Shown here one piece after another: positions 15,570-22,527 of a stretch of 32,343 nucleotides of DNA. Position 1 is the first letter of the stretch; each line of letters opens with the position of its first letter. Below the pieces are notes generated by a model, which was not told the DNA's origin, did no database searches, and saw only the letters and a program-made list of their open reading frames with translations. The stretch lies in the NCBI RefSeq assembly GCF_002338065.1, contig NZ_DDHJ01000018.1, positions 392,508 to 424,850 of the forward strand, given 5' to 3'. Origin of the DNA: Pseudomonas sp. UBA1879 (lineage in GTDB: Bacteria > Pseudomonadota > Gammaproteobacteria > Pseudomonadales > Pseudomonadaceae). The position numbers and the translations under genes were made by a program.

Positions 15570-16271
15570 ATGCAGAAAATCAGTGGTCGTCGTGGCAAAG
15601 CCGCTTCTCCCGAAGGGAAGGGCAACACCAGCAGAAAAGGGCCGGGACGCCCCGAGGGTGCCAGCAACCTGCGCGATGTGATTCTGGACGCCGCCGAGGA
15701 ACTGTTCGCCAACCTGGGCTATGCCGGCACTACCATGCGTGAAGTCTCGCAACACGCCAACGTGACCCAAGCCCTGATCAGCTATTACTTCGGCTCCAAG
15801 TACGGCTTGTTCGAAGAGGTGTTCCTACGGCGCGGCAGTGCGATCTCCGACGAACGCTTGAAAAACCTCGACACGCTACAAGCCCAAGGCCAGGTGCCGG
15901 GTGCGCGGGCGATTGTCGAGGCGTTCCTCCTGCCAACGGTGGTGTTGAGGACGTCCGTGCAGGGGCGACATTTCCTTCGTCTCCAAGCGCGACTTCACAC
16001 CGAGCCGCCTAATATTTCCTACGCGCTACGTGACAAAGCCTATGGCACGTCGACCCAGCGTTACGTCGATGCCCTGAAAGACGCCGTACCCGGGCTGACC
16101 GATCTGGATGCCAATTGGCGGATTACCTTGATGGTCGGTACGTACCTCTATGCGTTCTCTGACAGCCACCGCATGGAAGAGCGCCTGCCGGACGGACAGT
16201 ACAATCCGGAAGACTGGCAATCGCTGATTCAGCAGGTCACCAGTTTCGTGGTGGGCGGGATGTCCGCGTAA
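15570..16271 (+). CDS. TetR family regulator of the pyridine-type catabolic cluster
   Basis: A 233-residue TetR regulator with an unusual basic, glycine-rich leader of about 30 residues (GRRGKAASPEGKG, then SRKGPGRPEG). The helix-turn-helix follows at about 54-76 (TTMREVSQHANVTQALISYYF). The C-terminal domain carries no recognisable ligand motif; it contains a RLHTEPPNISYALRDKAYG segment. ATG 15570 is the first start in frame, with only a weak, distant AAGG upstream. It is the first gene before the Rieske operon on the same strand. AT-rich TTAATTAA-type sites lie before it and before three downstream transcription units, so it is the best candidate for the pathway regulator, sensing substrate or intermediate. 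This role is inferred. Confidence 0.9.
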   Translation: MQKISGRRGKAASPEGKGNTSRKGPGRPEGASNLRDVILDAAEELFANLGYAGTTMREVSQHANVTQALISYYFGSKYGLFEEVFLRRGSAISDERLKNLDTLQAQGQVPGARAIVEAFLLPTVVLRTSVQGRHFLRLQARLHTEPPNISYALRDKAYGTSTQRYVDALKDAVPGLTDLDANWRITLMVGTYLYAFSDSHRMEERLPDGQYNPEDWQSLIQQVTSFVVGGMSA

Positions 16272-16406
16272 CGGGTAACAATGGGGTAGAACGGCACCAG
16301 ATTGGGCAACGCCTCCCCAAAAGGGTGCGGGGCGTAACAGCGATACCGCCCTGGCTCGAATAAGAAAAACGATAAACATCAGGCATTTGAGGCATCCCTC
16401 TGCACT

Positions 16407-16422
16407 TGGCACAGCTTCTGCT
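16407..16422 (+). promoter_or_regulatory. Candidate sigma-54-like promoter of the Rieske operon
   Basis: TGGCAC-AGCTT-CTGCT (16407-16422) matches the -24/-12 consensus TGGCAC-N5-TTGCW at all but one informative base and has exact GG-N10-GC spacing. Initiation would fall near 16433, inside the adjacent AT-rich operator. The preceding T makes TTGGCA, which could alternatively be a sigma-70 -35 box, but no convincing -10 follows. Confidence 0.5.
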
Positions 16423-16426
16423 TACG

Positions 16427-16455
16427 ATTAATTAAAAGGTTGATTAATTAATTAA
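16427..16455. promoter_or_regulatory. AT-rich operator upstream of the Rieske gene (site B)
   Basis: ATTAATTAA (16427-16435) followed by GGTTGATTAATTAATTAA (16438-16455). The GGTTGATYAATTA part recurs almost unchanged upstream of the FAD monooxygenase. It is the probable binding site of the TetR regulator encoded just upstream, and its AT content stands out sharply from the surrounding GC-rich DNA. Confidence 0.6.
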
Positions 16456-16496
16456 AGCATTCGAGTGGTTTTCCCCCGATAAGCAAAGGAGTCGTG

Positions 16497-17555
16497 ATGA
16501 ACCTGATTGCCGTTTCATCTCATCAACCCGTCACCGCTGCGGACGGGTGCCAGGACCCGGTGTTGCTCAATGACTGGCACGTTGTGGGCTACAGCACCGA
16601 TTTCGTCGAAGGCACTATTTACCCCGTGCGCCTGTTGGAACGCGAACTGATCGTCTGGCGCAGTGCCGACAACCAGGTTCACGTCTGGGAAGACCTGTGC
16701 ATTCACCGCGGCGCGCGTCTGTCAAAAGGCTGGATCAAGAACGACTCGGTGGTGTGCCCGTACCACGGCTGGGAATACAACGGCAGCGGCGCCTGCACCC
16801 TGATGCCTGCCGCGCCCGATGAAAAACCGATGAAGAAGGCCCGCGCTTTTCCGTACCCGGCGGTGGAACGTTATGGCTTCGTCTGGACCTGCCTGGGCGA
16901 ACCCGCCTCTGACATTCCGGTGTTCCCAGAGTGGGACAACGACGTGTTCATGAAGGTGCACAGCGGCCCGTATCCTTACGCCGCCAATGGTTTCAGGGCG
17001 GTGGAGAACTTCATCGATGCGTCGCACTTTCCGTTCGTCCACGCTGGTCTCAACGGTGTGATGGACAAGCCGGATCGTCTGGAGCCGTACACCGTGGAAG
17101 AGGTCGACACCGGCCTGCGTTCTTCCGAAGTGCGAGTGTTCCAGCCGTGGGGCGATGCGCGGGGCAAACCGCTGGTAGCGTTCTACACCTACCACGCGTT
17201 CCGTCCGCTGGTGGGCTACTTCTCTAAACGCACCCAAGACTCCGACGCTGAAGGCAACGTGATCAGCGACAAATCCGACACCTTCGCGACGCTGTTTACC
17301 GTGCAGCCGCTGGATGCGGTGAATTGCATCGTGCGGGTCTGCGCCGCCATGGACGTCAACCCGCGACCGGATGCCGACGCCGTGCGGGCCCGCGCCGACG
17401 TGGTGTTTGGCCAGGACCGCGACATCGTCGAAACCCAGCGGCCGGAACGCATCCCTACCGAACTGCGTTACGAACTGCACCACCGTACCGACCTCATGGG
17501 CCAGCGCTACCGCACCTGGCTGCGCAACAAGGGCATCCAATATGGCGTTATCTGA
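16497..17555 (+). CDS. Rieske non-heme iron oxygenase, alpha subunit (phthalate/vanillate-demethylase type)
   Basis: A 352-residue terminal oxygenase, the same size as VanA-type enzymes without a beta subunit. The Rieske 2Fe-2S ligands are Cys68-X-His70 and Cys87-X2-His90 (CIHRG, then CPYHGWEY). The mononuclear iron site is seen in ENFIDASHFPFVH with Asp174, His177 and His182, and a later acidic candidate ligand in FGQDRDIVE. Such enzymes hydroxylate, dihydroxylate or O/N-demethylate an aromatic ring using electrons from a partner reductase, which is encoded next and overlaps by 14 bp. ATG 16497 follows AAAGGAG; a GTG one codon earlier is possible. Because the cluster leads into 2,5-dihydroxypyridine cleavage, the substrate is probably a pyridine derivative (carboxylate, N-methyl or methoxy form). 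That is inference. Confidence 0.93.
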   Translation: MNLIAVSSHQPVTAADGCQDPVLLNDWHVVGYSTDFVEGTIYPVRLLERELIVWRSADNQVHVWEDLCIHRGARLSKGWIKNDSVVCPYHGWEYNGSGACTLMPAAPDEKPMKKARAFPYPAVERYGFVWTCLGEPASDIPVFPEWDNDVFMKVHSGPYPYAANGFRAVENFIDASHFPFVHAGLNGVMDKPDRLEPYTVEEVDTGLRSSEVRVFQPWGDARGKPLVAFYTYHAFRPLVGYFSKRTQDSDAEGNVISDKSDTFATLFTVQPLDAVNCIVRVCAAMDVNPRPDADAVRARADVVFGQDRDIVETQRPERIPTELRYELHHRTDLMGQRYRTWLRNKGIQYGVI

Positions 17556-18501
17556 CGGCTTGTTGCGCGTGCGGCTGCGCGCCATCGAATACGGCGCGCC
17601 GGGCATCAACCTTTACACCTTCGAATCCCTTGATGGGCAACCGCTGCCGCCCTACGAGCCGGGTGCCCACGTGGACGTGGTCATGAGCCCGGACCTGCTG
17701 CGCCAGTATTCATTGCTATGGCCAGCGGCTGAGCCGAGTCAGTACCGGATTGCAGTGCAACTGGCGGAAGTCGGGAAGGGCGGTTCGCGCAAACTGCATT
17801 TCGAATCGGTAGTGGGCGCAACGTATGAGGTATCAGCACCGCGCAATCACTTCCCGCTGACGCCCAGCGACGAGGCGTTTCACCTGTTTGCGGGCGGCAT
17901 CGGCATCACACCGATCATCTCGATGTACCGGCAGTTGAAAGCCAGCGGGCGCACGGTGTTTTTGTATTACTGGGCGGCGAGCGCACAACACATGCTGTTC
18001 CATGAAGCGTTGTGTCACGAGATGGAAGGCGTGCAGCTGTTCCACACCCGCTGCGGCGGGGAGGCGCCACCTCGGCTGAAAGACGTGATCGCGACGTTGC
18101 CCCACAGTGCTCAGCTGTATTGCTGCGGGCCGCAAGGCATGGTCGACGAGTTTGACCAACTGACCCTGGACCGGCCAGAAGCTAACACCCATCGCGAACG
18201 TTTCAGCGCGACCACGGACGCACTGCAAGCGGGCGACAGTTTCCGCGTACGCCTGCAACGCTCTGGGCTGACGCTGACGGTTCCCGCCGAACTGAGCCTG
18301 TTGCAGGTCTGCGAAGCGGCGGGGGTCGATGTGGCCTATTCCTGCGAAGAAGGGGTGTGCGGCGCCTGTGAAGTCAAGGTGCTCAGTGGGCAAGTCGAAC
18401 ACCGCGACACGGTGCTCACGCCCAAGCAACGGGAGCGCAGCGAAAGCATGATGATCTGTTGCTCGCGCGGCGTGGACGACAGTCTGGTACTCGACCTGTA
18501 G
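17542..18501 (+). CDS. Rieske oxygenase reductase (FMN, NAD(P)H, 2Fe-2S; VanB/phthalate dioxygenase reductase type)
   Basis: A 319-residue electron-transfer protein with the domain order FMN, NAD, ferredoxin. RQYSL (54-58) is the flavin-binding motif. GGIGITP (118-124) and CGPQGM (195-200) belong to the pyridine-nucleotide domain. The C-terminal plant-type ferredoxin has Cys268-X4-Cys273-X2-Cys276-X29-Cys306. This architecture is that of class IA reductases, which feed electrons to single-subunit Rieske oxygenases. The start at 17542 overlaps the oxygenase stop by 14 bp, with AAGGG (17529-17533) upstream, so the pair is translationally linked. It needs no separate ferredoxin, and none is encoded nearby. 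Confidence 0.93.
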   Translation: MALSDGLLRVRLRAIEYGAPGINLYTFESLDGQPLPPYEPGAHVDVVMSPDLLRQYSLLWPAAEPSQYRIAVQLAEVGKGGSRKLHFESVVGATYEVSAPRNHFPLTPSDEAFHLFAGGIGITPIISMYRQLKASGRTVFLYYWAASAQHMLFHEALCHEMEGVQLFHTRCGGEAPPRLKDVIATLPHSAQLYCCGPQGMVDEFDQLTLDRPEANTHRERFSATTDALQAGDSFRVRLQRSGLTLTVPAELSLLQVCEAAGVDVAYSCEEGVCGACEVKVLSGQVEHRDTVLTPKQRERSESMMICCSRGVDDSLVLDL

Positions 18502-18529
18502 CGCCGAAATGCCCGGTCTTTTTAGCCGG

Positions 18530-18555
18530 TTAATTAATTGGTTGATCAATTATTA
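18530..18555. promoter_or_regulatory. AT-rich operator upstream of the FAD monooxygenase (site C)
   Basis: TTAATTAATTG (18530-18540) joined to GTTGATCAATTATTA (18541-18555). The GGTTGATYAATTA core matches site B at 12 of 13 positions, and half-sites TAATTRAT and ATCAATTA face each other. It lies 45 bp upstream of the GTG start. No -24/-12 element is seen here, so it may control an internal promoter of another type. Confidence 0.55.
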
Positions 18556-18600
18556 CAAAGGGCCAGCGCGAAACACCTTCGCGCGGCAGGAGGAACACCC

Positions 18601-19836
18601 GTGGACAGAGCATTACGTGTGGGCATCATCGGTGCCGGTATCGGCGGCGTCACCTTGGCCCGAGCCCTCGAGCAGCGTGGCATCGAAGCGCGGATTTTCG
18701 AGCGTGCGCCGATGTTCGGCGAAGTGGGCGCGGGGGTGCAGATGACCCCTAATGCGGTCAAAGTGCTGAGCGAACTGGGGCTGGACGATCATCTGAGAAA
18801 GATCGGCTTTCTGCCCGACGCGATGGTGGGTCGTAACTGGAAAACCGCCCGTGAACTGTTTCGCACGCCCCTGAAAGAGTCCTGCCCGGCGCTGTATGGC
18901 GCGTCGTTCTATCACGTGCACCGGGCCGATCTGCACGCCGCGCTGGCGAGCGACATCAAACCGGGGCAGGCCACGTTTGGCGCTCACTGTGTGGGTTTGC
19001 AGCAAATGGGCAACACCGCTGTGGCGAAATTCGCCGACGGGTCGGAGTTCGAGGCGGACGTGATCGTCGGCGCCGATGGCGTGCGTTCGGTGATTCGCGA
19101 GCAATTGTGGGGTGAAGAGGCAGCGAACTACACCGGCCACATGTGCTGGCGTGCGCTGGTCAACGTCGATAAACACCCGCTGCCATTTGTCAGCCCGGAT
19201 TCGAGCTTCTGGATGGGCCCAAAAGGCCACGTCGTGACGTATTACGTGAAGGGCGGGTCGATGGTGAACATCGTCGCCGTGAACGAAAACCCGTCGTGGG
19301 TCGAGGAATCGTGGAACGCCAAGAGCACGCAGCAAGAATTGCTGGCGGGGTTCGAAGGCTGGCATCCGAACCTGATCGAACTGTTCAAGCGCACCGACCC
19401 CGACGCGATCTTCAAATGGGGCCTGTTCGACCGCGACCCAATGAACACCTGGTCCAAAGGCAACGCTACGTTGCTGGGCGACGCTGCGCACCCGATGCTG
19501 CCGTTCCTCTCTCAGGGCGCGGCGATGGCCATCGAGGACGGTTACGTGCTGGCCCAGTCCCTGGCGTATCACGGCCCGCGTCAGTTGCAGCAAGCCTTGC
19601 GCGCTTACGAACTGGAACGCCTGCCGCGCACCAGCCGGGTGCAACTGGAAGCACGGGAGCGCGGACGCACCTATCACTTGCCGTCGGCGTGGTCGCAACT
19701 CAAGCGCGACATGGCCTACCGCTGGCGTCAGTTGCTCAACCCGAATGCCGTGGGGATTCAGGCCAACTGGGTCTACGAATACGACGCCCGAGACTGCGAA
19801 ACCCGTTTCCCACTGGCGCAGAAAATCCCTGCCTGA
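18601..19836 (+). CDS. FAD-dependent aromatic monooxygenase (salicylate hydroxylase/NicC/HpaM-like)
   Basis: A 411-residue class A flavoprotein monooxygenase. The GxGxxG nucleotide site is VGIIGAGIGG (7-16), the DG motif is GADGVRS (157-163), and the GD motif is LLGDAAHP (291-298). GTG 18601 is chosen because AGGAGGA (18588-18594) sits six bases upstream; the open frame before it crosses the operator. Relatives in this group hydroxylate an aromatic ring next to a hydroxyl group, often expelling a carboxylate: salicylate hydroxylase, 6-hydroxynicotinate 3-monooxygenase (NicC) and 5-hydroxypicolinate 2-monooxygenase (HpaM). Placed directly before the 2,5-dihydroxypyridine pathway, it most likely forms 2,5-dihydroxypyridine from a hydroxypyridine carboxylate. 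From memory its sequence is not a close NicC match (for example GVQMTPNAVKVL versus the NicC wording), so no symbol is given. Confidence 0.88.
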   Translation: MDRALRVGIIGAGIGGVTLARALEQRGIEARIFERAPMFGEVGAGVQMTPNAVKVLSELGLDDHLRKIGFLPDAMVGRNWKTARELFRTPLKESCPALYGASFYHVHRADLHAALASDIKPGQATFGAHCVGLQQMGNTAVAKFADGSEFEADVIVGADGVRSVIREQLWGEEAANYTGHMCWRALVNVDKHPLPFVSPDSSFWMGPKGHVVTYYVKGGSMVNIVAVNENPSWVEESWNAKSTQQELLAGFEGWHPNLIELFKRTDPDAIFKWGLFDRDPMNTWSKGNATLLGDAAHPMLPFLSQGAAMAIEDGYVLAQSLAYHGPRQLQQALRAYELERLPRTSRVQLEARERGRTYHLPSAWSQLKRDMAYRWRQLLNPNAVGIQANWVYEYDARDCETRFPLAQKIPA

Positions 19837-19896
19837 TTGCAGTCGCACAGCCAACGAGTGCAGATCGGACACAACGATAACGAAAGGGGTCATGCC

Positions 19897-20748
19897 ATGA
19901 GTCATCTTCGCTACGGCGGGCACGTGCACGCCAACGGGATTCGCCAGCATTATTTGCGTTACGGGCCACCGGAAGGTGCAGCCGCAGGGCTGGACCCGGT
20001 GATCATCGTGCCAGGCATCACCAGCCCGGCGGTCACTTGGGGTTTTGTCGCCGAACGCTTCGCCGCGCGCTTCGACACCTACGTGCTGGACGTGCGCGGG
20101 CGCGGGCTGTCCGAGGCTGGCGACGCGCTGAATTACAGCCTCGACGCTCAGGCAGCGGACCTGATCGCGCTCGCCGACGCACTGGGCTTCGCGCGGTACA
20201 GCGTGGTCGGTCACTCGATGGGGGCTCGCATCGCCCTGCGCGCCAAGGCGTCCGGTGCGCGAAGCATGGCGCGGATGGTGCTGGTGGACCCGCCTGTTTC
20301 CGGACCGGGGCGACGGCCCTATCCCGCGCAACTGCCGTGGTACATCGACTCGATTCGTCAGGCCAAGATCGGCATGAGCGCTGATGCCATGCGCGCTTTC
20401 TGCCTCACTTGGACCGACGCGCAATTGGCCTTGCGCGCCCAGTGGCTGCACACCTGCGACGAGCGAGCGATCCTCGCCAGCTTCAACAGCTTTCATGAAG
20501 ACGCGGTGGTCGAGAACGCAGCCGCCATCGATTGCCCGGCGTTGCTGATCACAGCGGGCCGGGGCGAGGTGGTCAAGGACGAGGATGTGGCCGAGTTACG
20601 TGCACTGTCGCCCACCCTGGCGCACGTGCGGGTGGCAGACGCCGGGCACATGATCCCGTGGGACAACGAAGAAGGTTTCTACGCCGCGCTGGGGGATTTT
20701 CTCGGCGCGTCATTGAGCGAGGAGGGTGCCCGTCATGGCCGTCAGTGA
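19897..20748 (+). CDS. nicD: N-formylmaleamate deformylase (alpha/beta hydrolase)
   Basis: A 283-residue alpha/beta hydrolase. The nucleophile is Ser107 in GHSMG (105-109), with Asp131 in LVDPP and His251 in DAGHMIPWDN. The Ser-Asp and Ser-His spacings (24 and 144) equal those I recall for Pseudomonas putida NicD (Ser101, Asp125, His245). NicD removes formate from N-formylmaleamate, giving maleamate. ATG 19897 follows GAAAGGGG, and its stop overlaps the next gene by 14 bp. The position directly before a 2,5-dihydroxypyridine dioxygenase supports the call. It is about 15 residues longer than the putida enzyme, at the ends. Confidence 0.85.
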   Translation: MSHLRYGGHVHANGIRQHYLRYGPPEGAAAGLDPVIIVPGITSPAVTWGFVAERFAARFDTYVLDVRGRGLSEAGDALNYSLDAQAADLIALADALGFARYSVVGHSMGARIALRAKASGARSMARMVLVDPPVSGPGRRPYPAQLPWYIDSIRQAKIGMSADAMRAFCLTWTDAQLALRAQWLHTCDERAILASFNSFHEDAVVENAAAIDCPALLITAGRGEVVKDEDVAELRALSPTLAHVRVADAGHMIPWDNEEGFYAALGDFLGASLSEEGARHGRQ

Positions 20749-21778
20749 TTTCACCATGATCGAAGCCTGGACCCAGGTGTTGCGCCTCTCGAAGCTGCAA
20801 GCCGGGCAGGCCGTGACGATTCTCACCGGCGCCGACACCCACCCGCAAACCCTGCGCACGGCGCAGATCGCCTGCCAGTCGCTGGGCGCGGTGATCAGCC
20901 GTCTCGACCTGACGCCGGTCAATGGCGAACGCTCCCTCAGCCGTGACCCGCTGGCGTACCTCGGCACCACGCCGTTGACCGGCAACAAGCCAGCCATGGC
21001 CGCCCTCAAAGCCAGCGATCTGGTGCTGGACCTGATGACCCTGCTGTTCTCGCCCGAGCAGCACGACATCCTCGCTGGCGGCACGAAGATCCTGCTGGCG
21101 GTCGAGCCGCCGGAAATTCTTGCGCGCATGGTGCCGACCGAAGCGGATCGCCTGCGGGTTCTGGCCGCAGCGGCAAAGATTGAGCAGGCCAGCCGGATGA
21201 CCGTTACCTCGCCCGCAGGCACGGCGCTGTCCTGCCCGCTGGGCGAGTTTCCGGCGATCAGTGAATACGGCTTCGTCGATGCGCCGGGGCGCTGGGACCA
21301 CTGGCCAAGCGGTTTCGTGCTGACGTGGCCCAATGAGTTGCAAGCCAGCGGCACCATCGTCATCGACCGGGGCGACATCCTCTTGCCGCACAAAAGTTAT
21401 GTGCAGGACCCCATCGTGCTGACCGTCGAAAAAGGCTACGCCACGCGCATCGAAGGCGGTGTCGATGCGGCCTTGCTGCGCGATTACATGGAAAGCTTCG
21501 CCGACCCTGAGGCCTACGCCATTTCTCACATCGGCTGGGGCCTGCAACCGAGGGCGCGCTGGTCGACCCTGGGCCTGCTGGACCGCGAGGCGCACATCGG
21601 CATGGATGCACGGGCGTACGAGGGCAATTTCCTGTTTTCACTGGGGCCGAACAACGAAGCAGGTGGGTCGCGTACGACGGCCTGTCACATCGACATCCCC
21701 TTGCGCGGCTGCACGGTTGCGCTGGATGACCGCGTGGTGGTTGAAGCGGGCAAGGTGATCAACGAGGAGCAGCTATGA
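20735..21778 (+). CDS. nicX: 2,5-dihydroxypyridine 5,6-dioxygenase
   Basis: A 347-residue Fe(II) extradiol-type dioxygenase that opens 2,5-dihydroxypyridine to N-formylmaleamate. The iron ligands known for P. putida NicX (His265, His318, Asp320) fall at exactly the same numbers here: His265 in AISHIGWG, and His318/Asp320 in CHIDIPLRG. This is strong evidence for collinearity over the whole chain. GGAGG (20721-20725) selects ATG 20735, overlapping nicD, and the 3' end overlaps nicF by ATGA. The family resembles leucine aminopeptidase M29 in fold rather than classical extradiol enzymes. The call is among the firmest in the cluster. Confidence 0.93.
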   Translation: MAVSDFTMIEAWTQVLRLSKLQAGQAVTILTGADTHPQTLRTAQIACQSLGAVISRLDLTPVNGERSLSRDPLAYLGTTPLTGNKPAMAALKASDLVLDLMTLLFSPEQHDILAGGTKILLAVEPPEILARMVPTEADRLRVLAAAAKIEQASRMTVTSPAGTALSCPLGEFPAISEYGFVDAPGRWDHWPSGFVLTWPNELQASGTIVIDRGDILLPHKSYVQDPIVLTVEKGYATRIEGGVDAALLRDYMESFADPEAYAISHIGWGLQPRARWSTLGLLDREAHIGMDARAYEGNFLFSLGPNNEAGGSRTTACHIDIPLRGCTVALDDRVVVEAGKVINEEQL

Positions 21779-22401
21779 TGAGCAACGATCTTGAAAGCTA
21801 CCAACGTCAGGGTTTCGGTGCCGACATGCCGCTGCCGGCGCCTTACGCGCTGCTGATCGTCGATCTGGTGGAAGGCTTCGCCGATTCCGAGATCTTTGGT
21901 GGTGGCAACATTCCCCAGGCCATCGCGCAAACCGAACACTTGCTGGCCCACGCACGGTCACAAGGTTGGCCGGTCGCCCACTCGCGGATCGTTTTCGCCG
22001 ACGACGGCGCGGACGCCAATGTGTTTTCGCTCAAGGTGCCGTCGATGCTGACGCTGACCGAACATGCACCGCGCAGCGCCATTGTGGCGCAACTGACCCC
22101 CGTGGCAGGCGAGCTGGTAGTGCGCAAAACCCTGCCGTCGGCGTTCTTTGGCACTGATCTAGCTGCATGGCTGACGTTCAAGGGCGTGCGCACGCTCCTT
22201 GTGGCCGGCGCGGTGACCAGCGGCTGCGTGCGGGCGAGTGTGCTCGACGCGCTGAACCACGGCTTCCGGCCCCTGGTGGTCAGTGACTGCGTCGGCGACC
22301 GGGCCCTTGGCCCCCATCACGCCAACCTGTTCGACATGGCGCAGAAATACGCGGTGGTCACGCCGATGAGCGAGGCGCTGGGGCTGCTGAGCCGCAATTG
22401 A
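21775..22401 (+). CDS. nicF: Maleamate amidohydrolase (isochorismatase-like cysteine hydrolase)
   Basis: A 208-residue isochorismatase-fold hydrolase converting maleamate to maleate and ammonia. The catalytic triad is Asp30 (LLIVDLVEGF), Lys118 (VVRKTLPSAF) and Cys151 (GAVTSGCVRAS). The context (overlapping nicX, after nicD) distinguishes it from other members such as N-carbamoylsarcosine amidase. GAGGAG (21764-21769) can serve ATG 21775 or ATG 21778. It ends the catabolic operon. The next step, maleate to fumarate by NicE isomerase, is not encoded in this window and must come from elsewhere. Confidence 0.9.
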   Translation: MMSNDLESYQRQGFGADMPLPAPYALLIVDLVEGFADSEIFGGGNIPQAIAQTEHLLAHARSQGWPVAHSRIVFADDGADANVFSLKVPSMLTLTEHAPRSAIVAQLTPVAGELVVRKTLPSAFFGTDLAAWLTFKGVRTLLVAGAVTSGCVRASVLDALNHGFRPLVVSDCVGDRALGPHHANLFDMAQKYAVVTPMSEALGLLSRN

Positions 22402-22419
22402 CCCTACAACAAGCCACTC

Positions 22420-22435
22420 TGGCACACGCGTTGCT
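22420..22435 (+). promoter_or_regulatory. Candidate sigma-54 (-24/-12) promoter of the ABC transporter operon
   Basis: TGGCAC-ACGCG-TTGCT (22420-22435) is a full match to TGGCAC-N5-TTGCW. Initiation would be near 22446, about 80 bp before the binding-protein gene. An overlapping sigma-70 alternative also exists: TTGCTA (22431-22436), 16 bp, then TTTAAT (22453-22458). The consensus match is direct; use of sigma-54 is inference. Confidence 0.6.
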
Positions 22436-22436
22436 A

Positions 22437-22463
22437 TTTAATTAACTGCCCGTTTAATAACGG
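22437..22463. promoter_or_regulatory. AT-rich operator upstream of the ABC transporter operon (site D)
   Basis: TTTAATTAAC (22437-22446) and GTTTAATAAC (22452-22461) form an AT-rich pair immediately after the -12 element. On the reverse strand they read GTTATTAAA and GTTAATTAAA, a near direct repeat. It resembles sites A-C less closely than B and C resemble each other. Confidence 0.45.
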
Positions 22464-22527
22464 TGGTCCGAGCCTGGAACGCCCTAATGCTGTGCAAGCC
22501 TTTCACCTGATCAGCTTGGAGAACACC

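Noticed and set aside
18601..19836. Naming the FAD monooxygenase nicC.
   Set aside because: Context allows it, but the visible sequence does not follow NicC closely, nicA/nicB are absent and a Rieske oxygenase is present, so 6-hydroxynicotinate may not be the intermediate.
18613..20496. A 627-codon minus-strand open frame.
   Set aside because: It is antisense to the FAD monooxygenase and nicD, both with firm catalytic motifs; its composition is shadow-like and no domain is recognised.
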